Assembly: GCA_030054835.1 (NCBI GenBank)
Contig: JASGVS010000010.1
Coordinates: 1-64,000 of the forward strand
Origin: UBA3910 sp002391465
GTDB lineage: Bacteria > Bacillota > Limnochordia > Darwinibacteriales > Darwinibacteriaceae
Length of the DNA: 64,000 nt
Direction of reading: 5' to 3'
In this document: positions 1-7,186 of the stretch, in pieces
How positions within the stretch are numbered: the stretch's first letter is position 1
Layout: each line of letters opens with the position of its first letter
Program-made: the position numbers and the translations under genes
Notes under the pieces: generated by a model
What the model was told of the DNA's origin: nothing
What the model saw: the letters and a program-made list of their open reading frames with translations, nothing else
Database searches by the model: none

Positions 1-56
1 TTTACACCCAACTGCCTGTGGGCGTTTAACGCCATGATGTTGTTGTTAATTCTCAT
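1..56 (-). CDS. hag: flagellin, N-terminal fragment (cut by window edge)
   Basis: Only the first 18 codons lie in the window, reading MRINNNIMALNAHRQLGV. This is the very conserved flagellin D0 start (MRIN-N-I-ALN-RQL), so the gene encodes the filament subunit, secreted through the flagellar type III apparatus. The ATG at 56-54 is preceded by AGGAGGT at 70-64 with 7 nt spacing. Upstream lie a structured leader and a sigma-D-type promoter, as expected for hag/fliC. The identification rests on a short but highly diagnostic stretch. The rest of the gene is beyond the left edge. Confidence 0.88.
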   Translation of the reverse strand, partial: MRINNNIMALNAHRQLGV

Positions 57-60
57 TCTG

Positions 61-140
61 TTTACCTCCTTGTGGTAAATACATTTTTGAAAACATCCTT
101 GTTTTCATTGGACCTTGAGATGATCAGTCTCATTTGGTCC
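61..140 (-). promoter_or_regulatory. structured flagellin mRNA leader with CsrA-type hairpin
   Basis: The roughly 110-nt leader has a hairpin at 88-107 whose RNA strand presents AGGA in the loop of a perfect 8-bp stem. The Shine-Dalgarno sequence at 64-70 itself contains AGGA/GGA. In Bacillus subtilis, CsrA represses hag translation by binding one hairpin and a second site over the Shine-Dalgarno sequence, the same arrangement as here. A second inverted repeat (GGACC at 110-114 with GGTCC at 136-140, and GAGA/TCTC inside it) adds structure. CsrA control is an inference from this match; csrA and fliW are not in the window. Confidence 0.6.
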
Positions 141-174
141 GAAACAATAAGCAACGGCCACTTGCTTACTACCT

Positions 175-201
175 ATATCGACCTGTCCGAAAAATACTTT
201 A
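175..201 (-). promoter_or_regulatory. sigma-D (sigma-28) type promoter of flagellin
   Basis: On the minus strand TAAA (201-198) is followed after exactly 15 bp by GTCGATAT (182-175). The Bacillus sigma-D consensus is TAAA-N15-GCCGATAT, so one base differs. It lies about 120 bp upstream of the flagellin ATG and fixes the leader length. Confidence 0.85.
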
Positions 202-402
202 ATCCCCTTTTTGAAAAATTTCCGTTTTGATCAACACGAGAGTAATCAAAACTAGCAGCCCATTGTTTTGTACCCATTGACAGCCGTTTGGAGCTCTAAG
301 CGATATTCGCCGTTTAGTCATACGCAGCATTGATTGATCTGAACGACCTGCTAAACATGCTCTCCGTACTGACACTACTGTGAGTCGTGCCGTTTTGGTT
401 AT
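202..402. other. intergenic stretch without recognisable features
   Basis: This lies between the flagellin promoter and the methyltransferase promoter. The only long reading frame here has no ribosome-binding site and no recognisable protein. Apart from the mapped elements on either side, I see nothing in it. Confidence 0.5.
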
Positions 403-444
403 GAAGGATGTTGTACTGCATCCTTCCCCACTGCGTGGTATAAT
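403..444 (+). promoter_or_regulatory. extended -10 promoter with upstream palindrome
   Basis: TGGTATAAT at 436-444 is an extended -10 element, with no good -35 at the usual distance. An inverted repeat, GAAGGATG (403-410) and CATCCTTC (419-426) with GTAC at its centre, covers the -35 area. It has no T tract, so an operator is more likely than a terminator. No regulator can be named. Confidence 0.45.
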
Positions 445-476
445 AACCCTAAGCAATTAGGAAAGGTTGGGATTGT

Positions 477-1619
477 GTGGCCCATTTAGAATTGGTTGTT
501 CCCACCGATTTTGGTCTAGAAGGTATCACCGGCGGAGAGTTACGCAGGTTAGGTTATGAGGATGTGTCGGTCGAAAACGGCCGAGTGACTTTCTCCGGCA
601 CCGAAGAGGACATCTGCAGAGCAAACTTTTGGCTTCGCACAGGCTCCCGGGTGCGGATCAAGGTAGGGGAATTTGAGGCAACTACCTTTGACGAGCTTTT
701 TGATAGGACAAAGGCCCTGCCTTGGGCAGATTTTCTGCCCAAAAACGCCAGGTTCCCGGTGGAAGGCCGTTCGGTGCAGTCAACCCTCTTCAGCGTTTCA
801 GACTGCCAAACGATAGTAAAAAAGGCAATCGTGGAAAGCCTGAAGGAAAAGCACAAACTGAACTGGTTTCCGGAAGATGGGCCGCTCATGAAAATTGAGG
901 TGTCCTTACTGAAGGACGTGGCCACCCTGACCATAGATACAACCGGCCCCGGCCTTCACCAGCGCGGTTACCGCGCGGTAGGCGGAGGAGCACCCTTAAA
1001 GGAAACACTAGCGGCTGCTCTATTGCTTATCGCCCGTTGGTACCCGGACATTGCCCTAATTGATCCCTTCTGCGGCTCAGGCACCATCCCCATCGAAGCC
1101 GCCCTGATGGGCCACAACATAGCTCCTGGCCTGAGCAGAGGGTTTGCCGCCGAGGAGTGGCCAACTATTCCTGCTGAGTTATGGCAGAAGGCACGGGAGG
1201 AAGCTCGGGATTTAATCAAGGATGAAAGACCCGACTACATAATCGGCACCGATATCGACCCCAGGGCACTCCGCATCGCCCGCAGCAATGCAGAAAAGGC
1301 GGGAGTTGCTGATTCCATCCACTTCCAGCAGTCAGATGTGAAGGATGTGCAGAGCAGTAAAAAATACGGGAAGTTGATCACCAACCCGCCCTACGGAGAG
1401 CGGTTGGGTGAAATGAATGAACTCCATGACCTCTACGGAGAGCTTGGCCGTTTAAAACGGGAGTTGGACACCTGGTCCTTTTACGTCCTGACCTCTTACC
1501 CCTACTTAGAAAGGGCCATGGGCGGGCCTGCCACTAAGCGTCGCAAACTCTACAACGGGACAATCGAAACCCAATACTACCAATATTTCGGACCACCACC
1601 TCCGAAGCGAAATAGTTAA
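477..1619 (+). CDS. THUMP-domain class I SAM-dependent RNA methyltransferase (RlmL/YpsC-like)
   Basis: A 380-residue protein. An N-terminal ferredoxin-like plus THUMP region (about 1-160) comes before a Rossmann methyltransferase with the SAM-binding loop DPFCGSGT (near residue 200) and the catalytic NPPYGER motif (near 303). NPPY is typical of N2-guanine and N6-adenine base methyltransferases. The family includes the N-terminal half of E. coli RlmL, which makes m2G2445 in 23S rRNA, and B. subtilis YpsC, so the likely role is 23S rRNA modification in the cytoplasm. The start is GTG at 477 after AGGAAAGG. The gene stands alone and is followed by a strong terminator. The exact target base is not proven. 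Confidence 0.88.
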   Translation: MAHLELVVPTDFGLEGITGGELRRLGYEDVSVENGRVTFSGTEEDICRANFWLRTGSRVRIKVGEFEATTFDELFDRTKALPWADFLPKNARFPVEGRSVQSTLFSVSDCQTIVKKAIVESLKEKHKLNWFPEDGPLMKIEVSLLKDVATLTIDTTGPGLHQRGYRAVGGGAPLKETLAAALLLIARWYPDIALIDPFCGSGTIPIEAALMGHNIAPGLSRGFAAEEWPTIPAELWQKAREEARDLIKDERPDYIIGTDIDPRALRIARSNAEKAGVADSIHFQQSDVKDVQSSKKYGKLITNPPYGERLGEMNELHDLYGELGRLKRELDTWSFYVLTSYPYLERAMGGPATKRRKLYNGTIETQYYQYFGPPPPKRNS

Positions 1620-1628
1620 ACAGATGTG

Positions 1629-1656
1629 AAACAGCCGTCCTGCGGGACGGCTGTTT
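1629..1656 (+). terminator. Rho-independent terminator after the rRNA methyltransferase
   Basis: A perfect 12-bp stem, AAACAGCCGTCC (1629-1640) with GGACGGCTGTTT (1645-1656), has a 4-nt loop and ends in TTT followed by a T-rich tract. Confidence 0.85.
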
Positions 1657-1737
1657 GATCTATCTTTATCTTTTTCTTTATCTCTATCTCTCTTTCTCTT
1701 TCTGTTTCTGTTTCTGTCTCTGTCTATGTCTCCATTT
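1657..1737. repeat. imperfect pyrimidine microsatellite between convergent genes
   Basis: About 80 bases are almost purely C/T on the plus strand and built from degenerate TTTCTC, TTTCTG, TCTCTA and TCTCTG units. The tract sits between two convergent 3' ends and encodes nothing recognisable. Confidence 0.75.
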
Positions 1738-1747
1738 TACGCTTTAT

Positions 1748-2908
1748 CTACAGCGTATCCAAGAACGAGCCTATACGCCTTAGGGCCTCCTGAATGTCAG
1801 CAATGGAGTAGGCGTAGGAACAGCGGATAAACCCTTCGCCGCTGTCGCCGAAGGCCGAGCCAGGTACGACAGCCACCTTTTCAGCCTCAAGCAGCCTGTT
1901 GGCGAACTCATCTGAGCTTAAGCCGGTGTCAGAAATGCGGGGGAAGCAGTAAAAGGCGCCTTGGGGCTCAAAGCAGGAAAGTCCCAAGGCTCTGAAGCCA
2001 TTCACTATCACTTTCCTCCGTTTATCATACTCCACCACCATTTCCCTCACCGCATCCCAGCCGTTTTCTAAGGCCTCAATAGCCGCCCATTGGGCGGTGG
2101 TGGGAGCACACATAATCACGTATTGATGAATCTTTTTCATGGCCCCAATCAACTCGTTTGGCCCGCAGGCATAGCCTAAACGCCAGCCCGTCATGGAAAA
2201 GGCCTTGGAGAAACCGCTGATGAGTAAGGTCCGTTCTGCCATCCCAGGTAAGGACGCAATTGATGTGTGTTTGATCCCGTAGACCAGCTCAGCATACACT
2301 TCATCGGAAATAACTAGGATGTCGTGCTGACGCAGAACTTCCGCGATCTCCTTTAGATCCTGCTCCTCCATGACCGCACCGGTGGGGTTGTTGGGATAGC
2401 AGAAAATGATGGCCTTGGTTTTGGGGGTTATCCTTTCCTTAATCACATCCGCAGTGAGTCTAAAATTGTCCTTTTCAAAGGTAGGCACGGGTACGACTTT
2501 AGCTCCCGCCATGTAAGCGGTAGGGCCGTAAGAAACGTAAGTTGGCTCAGGCACAAGCACCTCATCACCGGGGGAGACAATTGCCCGGAGGGCAATATCC
2601 ACCGCTTCGCTCGCTCCCACTGTCACGAGGATCTGTTCCTCGGGATCGTACTCCAGCTTAAAACGGTTGGCCAAGTACCTGCTGATCGCTTGGCGCAGCT
2701 CCACAAGGCCCACATTGGCAGTGTAGGCGGTACCCCTCTCACGCATTGAATCTATGCCAGCCTGCAAAATATTGGCGGGCGTAGGAAAATCGGGTTCGCC
2801 TATGCCGAGGGACACTACCCCTTCCATCGTGGCAGCAATATCGAAGAACTTGCGGATCCCCGAGGGTTTTATGTCTTGCACCCGCTGGTTTAACATCTTT
2901 TTAATCAT
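1748..2908 (-). CDS. PLP-dependent class I/II aminotransferase (PatA-like)
   Basis: Fold-type I aminotransferase of 386 residues from the chosen ATG at 2908. Visible motifs are YPNNPTG (substrate-carboxylate and PLP ring contacts), SDEVYAEL (the Asp that pairs with the PLP nitrogen) and SGFSKAFSMTGWRLG, whose Lys forms the Schiff base. It resembles Bacillus PatA and aspartate/LL-diaminopimelate-type aminotransferases, so transamination of aspartate, a DAP precursor or an aromatic amino acid is likely, but the substrate cannot be read from the sequence. The ATG at 2908 has AAAGGTGG upstream; the reading frame extends 17 codons further without a better ribosome site. It is transcribed alone. 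Confidence 0.85.
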   Translation of the reverse strand: MIKKMLNQRVQDIKPSGIRKFFDIAATMEGVVSLGIGEPDFPTPANILQAGIDSMRERGTAYTANVGLVELRQAISRYLANRFKLEYDPEEQILVTVGASEAVDIALRAIVSPGDEVLVPEPTYVSYGPTAYMAGAKVVPVPTFEKDNFRLTADVIKERITPKTKAIIFCYPNNPTGAVMEEQDLKEIAEVLRQHDILVISDEVYAELVYGIKHTSIASLPGMAERTLLISGFSKAFSMTGWRLGYACGPNELIGAMKKIHQYVIMCAPTTAQWAAIEALENGWDAVREMVVEYDKRRKVIVNGFRALGLSCFEPQGAFYCFPRISDTGLSSDEFANRLLEAEKVAVVPGSAFGDSGEGFIRCSYAYSIADIQEALRRIGSFLDTL

Positions 2909-3003
2909 TAAACCGGCCACCTTTCGTTTCTTAATCATAAATACATATTCTGCAAACATCTCCCAATTCCTTGATAAAGAGTTGTATTGTTGTTAGCAGA
3001 ATA

Positions 3004-3022
3004 ATCCGACTTTTAATCGGAT
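3004..3022 (-). terminator. weak hairpin after the EamA transporter gene
   Basis: ATCCGA (3004-3009) pairs with TCGGAT (3017-3022) across a 7-nt loop, just downstream of the transporter stop. The following T run is short. Confidence 0.35.
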
Positions 3023-3060
3023 GGCTCTTCCTGGTTAGCTTTTCAGCACCACCACTAGAT

Positions 3061-3942
3061 CTATTCGACTGTTTCTTCCAGCCTTGTGGGATCGCCCCAA
3101 TAAACTAAGAAGATACCGCCTAGGGTTAAAAGGCTTCCCGCCACTTCCAAGAGTGCGGGCACTTCTTTGAGAATTAGGACAGCAAACAGACTAGCGCCTA
3201 AGGGTTCCCCTAGGATCACCACACTGACCATGGTTGCAGGCAGATACTTCAGCGCCCAGTTTAGGCTGTTGTGGCCCAAAACGGTGGGGATAAAGGCTAG
3301 GGAGAGAAAGATAAGCCAGGTATTGGACTCGTAACCTGTAAAGGGGGTGCGGGTGAACAGCATAAAGATCCCCAACACAAGGCTGCTGCTGCCGTAGACT
3401 AGGCTTGAGTAAAGGGCTAATGGTAAATCGCGCCTGAGGCGCCGGCCCACGAGGAAGTAAAAGGCCATCATAATCGCCCCGGCTACTGCCAAGAGGTTAC
3501 CTACCAGACGGGACTGGCCGCCTTCAGATTGGGTGAATACAACCACAACTGAACCGATTAGGGCCAAGGCCAAGCCCAGCCACATCGTTTTTGTCGGTTT
3601 TTCCCTGAGTAAAAAGACAGAAAGGAGAAAGACCCAGAGAGGCTGGGTAGTCACCAACACTACTGAAGAAGCTACCGAGGTTTTTTCTAGGGAAGTCATC
3701 CAAAAGAGAAAATGGAGGGCAAGGAAAATGCCCCCCGCAAGAGTCGTTAAAAGAGTTTTTCTACCAATTTTTACCACTCTGTTCTGCCCTACTGCCCAAG
3801 GTGCCAGCATGAGCGCGGCAAAGAGCAGGCGGTAAAAGGCGATAGCTGCCGGCTCAGCTGCGGCCAGCCGGATCAAAACGGCCGAAGTGGAGATAGCTGC
3901 CACTCCGCCCAGTAGAACCAGATTGATAAAACTCCGCTTCAC
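3061..3942 (-). CDS. EamA/DMT-superfamily transporter, ten membrane segments
   Basis: The 293-residue protein is almost wholly hydrophobic, with about ten helices in two EamA repeats (roughly 5-135 and 145-283). The repeats show the usual small-residue and Pro-rich motifs, such as ILGEPLGASLFAV near the C-terminus. The family exports or imports metabolites such as amino acids or drugs across the cytoplasmic membrane; the substrate is unknown. The start is GTG at 3942, only 14 nt after the DUF1874 stop, so it is probably the last gene of a udk-DUF1874-EamA transcript. Confidence 0.85.
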   Translation of the reverse strand: MKRSFINLVLLGGVAAISTSAVLIRLAAAEPAAIAFYRLLFAALMLAPWAVGQNRVVKIGRKTLLTTLAGGIFLALHFLFWMTSLEKTSVASSVVLVTTQPLWVFLLSVFLLREKPTKTMWLGLALALIGSVVVVFTQSEGGQSRLVGNLLAVAGAIMMAFYFLVGRRLRRDLPLALYSSLVYGSSSLVLGIFMLFTRTPFTGYESNTWLIFLSLAFIPTVLGHNSLNWALKYLPATMVSVVILGEPLGASLFAVLILKEVPALLEVAGSLLTLGGIFLVYWGDPTRLEETVE

Positions 3943-3956
3943 TCCCCCACCCCTGC

Positions 3957-4286
3957 CTAATAAAGCCGTTCCATCAGCTTCAAATCAAAACCAATCTCCC
4001 GCATCTGCTCCGCATTGAGAATCTCCCCTTCAGGCGGTCGCACCTTTAACACTAGGGCAATAGCCTTCTGGTTTACCTGCTGTCGGTACTGAATGCGGTT
4101 CATTTCGATCTCGACGCCCAATACCTCACTTAAGACTGCCGCGCTGGCCGCATGGCCCACCGCGGAAACAAAACCGTGCCGCGCAATCAATTCCCGCCCT
4201 TCCTCCGGAGTTAGATCGGAAATGCGGTATAGGCCGTTACTGGTACAGACTAACCCGTTAAAAATGGCAACTGGTAAATTGGCCAC
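3957..4286 (-). CDS. DUF1874 protein (AcrIII-1/Crn2 ring-nuclease family, YddF-like)
   Basis: A 109-residue protein matching the DUF1874 (viral B116, Bacillus YddF) family along its length: an N-terminal LPVAIFNG strand, then FVSAVGHAASAAVLSEVLGVEIEM, then a RPPEGEIL end. Viral AcrIII-1 and cellular Crn2 of this family degrade cyclic tetra-adenylate, the second messenger of type III CRISPR. Their catalytic His and conserved Arg and Glu correspond by motif to His45, Arg83 and Glu86 here, all present. The gene starts 4 nt after the udk stop and is followed by the EamA gene. No CRISPR locus is in the window, so the activity is inferred from the family. Other DUF1874 members have unknown roles. 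Confidence 0.82.
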   Translation of the reverse strand: MANLPVAIFNGLVCTSNGLYRISDLTPEEGRELIARHGFVSAVGHAASAAVLSEVLGVEIEMNRIQYRQQVNQKAIALVLKVRPPEGEILNAEQMREIGFDLKLMERLY

Positions 4287-4290
4287 TGCC

Positions 4291-4917
4291 TTACCCCCTC
4301 TGCCGTAAGTACTCCTTGAGTAGCGCGGCTACCGTAGTTAAGGCCACTGTGTTAAAGCCTCCCTCCGGTACAATCAAATCCGCGTATTTCTTCGACGGTT
4401 CCACATACGCCTCGTGCATGGGCTTCACCGTTTTTAAGTACTGGGTCTGGACCGAATCTAACGTCCTGCCCCGCTCCTTCACGTCTCTGATCAGGCGGCG
4501 CAGCACCCGTACATCGGGATCGTTATCAACAAAAATCTTGAGATCAAACAGCCTGCGCAGCTCGGGATTGGCCAAAACCAAGATACCCTCCACGATCACA
4601 ATGGGCACAGGCTCAACCTTAATCACATCTTGACTGCGGGTGTAAGCGGCAAAATCATAAACGGGTACCTCGATGCTCTCCCCCCGGCGCAGTGCCTTTA
4701 AGTGTTCAATTAGGAGGCTGTCTTCAAAGGAGTCCGGGTGATCGTAGTTAATCTTAACCCTTTCTTCAAAGCTCAACTCCGAAAAGGATGCGTAATATGA
4801 GTCCTGGGTAATTATCACTGCCTGGGTTGGCACGAGTTTACTCAAAGCCTTAGCAAAGGTTGTCTTACCTGAGCCGGTACCACCTGCTACCCCCACAATC
4901 ATCATCTCAGCCACCAA
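4291..4917 (-). CDS. udk: uridine kinase
   Basis: A P-loop kinase of about 208 residues with Walker A GGTGSGKTT near the N-terminus and the uridine/cytidine kinase motifs QDSYY, YDHPDSFE, PVYDF and VEGIL. It phosphorylates uridine and cytidine with ATP or GTP in pyrimidine salvage. The frame opens with TTG at 4917, then GTG at 4914 and ATG at 4905. The GGTGG before the ATG and GGGA before the GTG leave the true start open, differing by at most four residues. It lies 9 nt after the NiaR stop and is co-directional with it. Confidence 0.93.
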   Translation of the reverse strand: MVAEMMIVGVAGGTGSGKTTFAKALSKLVPTQAVIITQDSYYASFSELSFEERVKINYDHPDSFEDSLLIEHLKALRRGESIEVPVYDFAAYTRSQDVIKVEPVPIVIVEGILVLANPELRRLFDLKIFVDNDPDVRVLRRLIRDVKERGRTLDSVQTQYLKTVKPMHEAYVEPSKKYADLIVPEGGFNTVALTTVAALLKEYLRQRG

Positions 4918-4926
4918 CTTTCCCGC

Positions 4927-5448
4927 TTATTCCGCCAAATATCCCGCCTGGCGCAGGCCGGCGTGGATCTGCTCCATCGTTTCCGTATCCGCTGCTTCCA
5001 CCGTATGGAGATGGTAACCTCCGGTTAAGACCAAAAGGGGCTCTGCCTTGTGTTCTGTCAAACTGCGGAGGAACTGCTCCACATCGTCTTCTGTCATAAT
5101 CTGCAGATTACCCCTCAGTTCACCGTAGACGGGATGCTCCACCGTCACGTCAACCACAGTGCCCCCGAGACGTACTATCAAAAAGAGTTCAGCTGCAATC
5201 TCAGTCCGCTCTCCGCTGTGGCGGACAGCAAAGGTCCTCCGCAGGGGAGCCTCTCCGGAGCTTTTGAAAAGGATATACCCCCGGGGAGTTGCAATTATTT
5301 CTTCACCCCGGGCCCGCAGTACCGCTACGTCACCCACAATTATCTGGCGCGTCACACCGAAACGGGCACTGAGTTCCGCCCCGGTTATGGGCTTTTCGGC
5401 TGCCTGTAACAGCTTCACAATCTCGGATCTCCGCTTTTCCTGACCCAT
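4927..5448 (-). CDS. niaR: niacin-responsive transcriptional repressor NiaR
   Basis: A 173-residue protein with an N-terminal HTH_11 winged helix (about 6-60) and a C-terminal 3H domain. The 3H metal site appears intact: His77, Glu87, His146 and His148 correspond to the ligands of the characterised Thermotoga homologue. NiaR binds niacin and represses NAD salvage and niacin uptake genes. It is divergent from niaX, with a shared operator between them, so it probably represses both itself and niaX. ATG at 5448 follows GGAGG at 8 nt. Confidence 0.92.
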   Translation of the reverse strand: MGQEKRRSEIVKLLQAAEKPITGAELSARFGVTRQIIVGDVAVLRARGEEIIATPRGYILFKSSGEAPLRRTFAVRHSGERTEIAAELFLIVRLGGTVVDVTVEHPVYGELRGNLQIMTEDDVEQFLRSLTEHKAEPLLVLTGGYHLHTVEAADTETMEQIHAGLRQAGYLAE

Positions 5449-5468
5449 ACTATTAACCTCCCCACCCC

Positions 5469-5520
5469 TTGCTAAGAACCTAACAATGGTGTATTATACA
5501 GGTGTATATACAGGTGTTAA
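5469..5520. promoter_or_regulatory. divergent niaR/niaX promoters with tandem NiaR operator
   Basis: An 11-bp direct repeat TATACAGGTGT occurs at 5495-5505 and 5507-5517, with a third GGTGT at 5488-5492. For niaX, -35 TTGCTA (5469-5474) and -10 TATTAT (5492-5497) are 17 bp apart. For niaR, -35 TTAACA (5520-5515) and -10 TATAAT (5498-5493) are 16 bp apart. The repeats cover both -10 regions, so repressor bound there would block both genes. Assignment to NiaR rests on position; exact agreement with the published motif was not checked. Confidence 0.72.
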
Positions 5521-5535
5521 GTCAGGAGTGATCGA

Positions 5536-6063
5536 ATGCGTCTCACGGTGAAAGAACTACTCTATGGGGCACTGCTCACAGCTGTTGCCTTAGCCATCCC
5601 CTTAGCCTTTCAGGGCTGGCTGCAAATTGCCATACCGCCCTTTTCAGCCACATTAGGCAGTCACCTGCCTTCCCTTCTGGCCATGTCCATCAGTCCCTGG
5701 GTAGCGGCTCTGGTAGGCCTAGGCTCCACCCTAGGTTTTCTGGTGACGCTGGGGCCCATTGTTGCGGCCCGGGCCTTTATCCACGTGTTCTTCGGGGTAA
5801 TAGGCGCCCACCTCTACCGCAGAGGCCTAAAGTTCTGGCAGGTGTTACTACTCGTCCTACCCATCCACGCCCTGGGAGAAGCTTTGATCACCATGCCCTT
5901 CGGCTTTGATTTCTACCAAGCACTAGTAGTGGTCGGTATCGGTACCGCACTGCACCACATTCTGGACAGCGGATTGACTTTAGTGCTATACCGCAGCCTA
6001 GTAAGGGCAGGCGTGCCCCTCCAGAAAACCGCCTCAAGCAAAGGCGTTGTGGGCACGCTCTAG
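5536..6063 (+). CDS. niaX: niacin ECF transporter substrate-binding (S) component NiaX
   Basis: A 175-residue integral membrane protein with about six helices and no ATPase motif, the size and layout of an energy-coupling-factor S component. The place opposite niaR with a shared operator supports NiaX, the vitamin B3 S component; the sequence alone would say only S component. It would need the shared EcfA/EcfA'/EcfT module, which is not in the window. ATG at 5536 follows AGGAG at 7 nt. Its last 30 bp overlap the convergent aldo/keto reductase gene. Confidence 0.82.
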   Translation: MRLTVKELLYGALLTAVALAIPLAFQGWLQIAIPPFSATLGSHLPSLLAMSISPWVAALVGLGSTLGFLVTLGPIVAARAFIHVFFGVIGAHLYRRGLKFWQVLLLVLPIHALGEALITMPFGFDFYQALVVVGIGTALHHILDSGLTLVLYRSLVRAGVPLQKTASSKGVVGTL

Positions 6064-7170
6064 CGTTTCGATAATGTTCAACTGCTGGGGACAGACCTCT
6101 TCGCATTGCCCGCAGGCGATGCAGCGTCCAGCGTCCTCAGCTTTTTTGATCATGTTTTCATACTGCCAGCGCATGGAATCAAAGGCGTTATAAACACTGG
6201 CATCGTTAAACAGCCTGAACACCCTGGGTATGGCCACACCCTGCGGACAGGGCAGGCAGTAACGGCAGTCGGTGCAGAGAATCTGGATCCGCTCCAAAAA
6301 GGCTGCCTTCGCTTTTTCAATAACTGCCAGTTCTGCTTCACTCAGAGCATTGGGCAGAGCACTGTCTAACGTATTAATATTCTCCTGAACTTGATCCAGT
6401 GTACCCATGCCGCTTAAAATGAGACTGACCTCCGGCTGGTTGGCGAGCCATCTAAAGGCCCAAGCGGCAGCCGTCCTCTTTTCAGGCGCCTGATCAAACA
6501 CTTCCTGCACTTGGGGCGGAATGTTCTTAACCAGACTACCGCCACGGAGCGGTTCCATAATAATCACGCCCAGACCCTTATCTGCAGCGTATTTCAGCCC
6601 CTCTTTCCCTGCTTGGTAATCCTCGTCCATGTAGTTGTATTGGATCTGGCAGAACTCCCAGTCGTAACCGTCTACTATCTCTTTAAAGGCGGAAAGCTCA
6701 TCATGGAAGGAAAAGCCCACGTGCCTAATGCGGCCGTCTTGCTTGGCCTTTTCAATAAATTCCAACACGTTCAGTTTCTTCGCCTGATGCCAGGTTTCCC
6801 GATTTAGGGCATGGAGCAGGTAAAAGTCAATGTAATCCACATTCAAGCGCTCCAGCTGTTCGTTTAGGATCCGTTCACAGTCTTCCGACTCCTTCACCAT
6901 CCACATGGGGAGTTTATCGGCAATAAAGACTTTTTCCCGGTAGCCGTCCTGCAGGGCTTTACCCAGGACAACTTCGCTCTTGCCTCCGTGGTAGTTGTAA
7001 GCGGTATCGACGTAATTAATGCCGTTATCAATGCCGTAACGAATTATCCGGATCGCCTCAGCCTCATCCACTTCGCCCCCTGGCAGCGTGGGCAGACGCA
7101 TACAGCCGAATCCCAGCAGCGATACATCTTGATTTGGTTTTCCTAATCTGCGTTTTTGCACCACATTCAC
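6034..7170 (-). CDS. aldo/keto reductase with C-terminal 4Fe-4S ferredoxin domain
   Basis: 378 residues. Residues 1-285 form an NADPH-type aldo/keto reductase barrel with the catalytic tetrad Asp55, Tyr60, Lys86 and His120. The tail carries two iron-sulfur motifs, CTDCRYCLPCP (from Cys299) and CIACGQCEEVCP (from Cys350). This architecture is common in anaerobes and suggests electron exchange between a carbonyl substrate and ferredoxin or NAD(P)H; the substrate is unknown. It lies 16 nt downstream of ung on the same strand and overlaps niaX tail to tail. Confidence 0.88.
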   Translation of the reverse strand: MNVVQKRRLGKPNQDVSLLGFGCMRLPTLPGGEVDEAEAIRIIRYGIDNGINYVDTAYNYHGGKSEVVLGKALQDGYREKVFIADKLPMWMVKESEDCERILNEQLERLNVDYIDFYLLHALNRETWHQAKKLNVLEFIEKAKQDGRIRHVGFSFHDELSAFKEIVDGYDWEFCQIQYNYMDEDYQAGKEGLKYAADKGLGVIIMEPLRGGSLVKNIPPQVQEVFDQAPEKRTAAAWAFRWLANQPEVSLILSGMGTLDQVQENINTLDSALPNALSEAELAVIEKAKAAFLERIQILCTDCRYCLPCPQGVAIPRVFRLFNDASVYNAFDSMRWQYENMIKKAEDAGRCIACGQCEEVCPQQLNIIETLERAHNAFA

Positions 7171-7186
7171 CTCTCTAGGAATAATT

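Noticed and set aside
199..456. 85-codon frame upstream of the rRNA methyltransferase
   Set aside because: It covers the promoter of the next gene and part of the flagellin promoter, has no ribosome-binding site, and its composition is not protein-like.
3957..4286. DUF1874 gene as proof of a prophage or CRISPR locus
   Set aside because: No phage structural genes, integrase, cas genes or repeat arrays are found in the window; the family also occurs in plain chromosomes.
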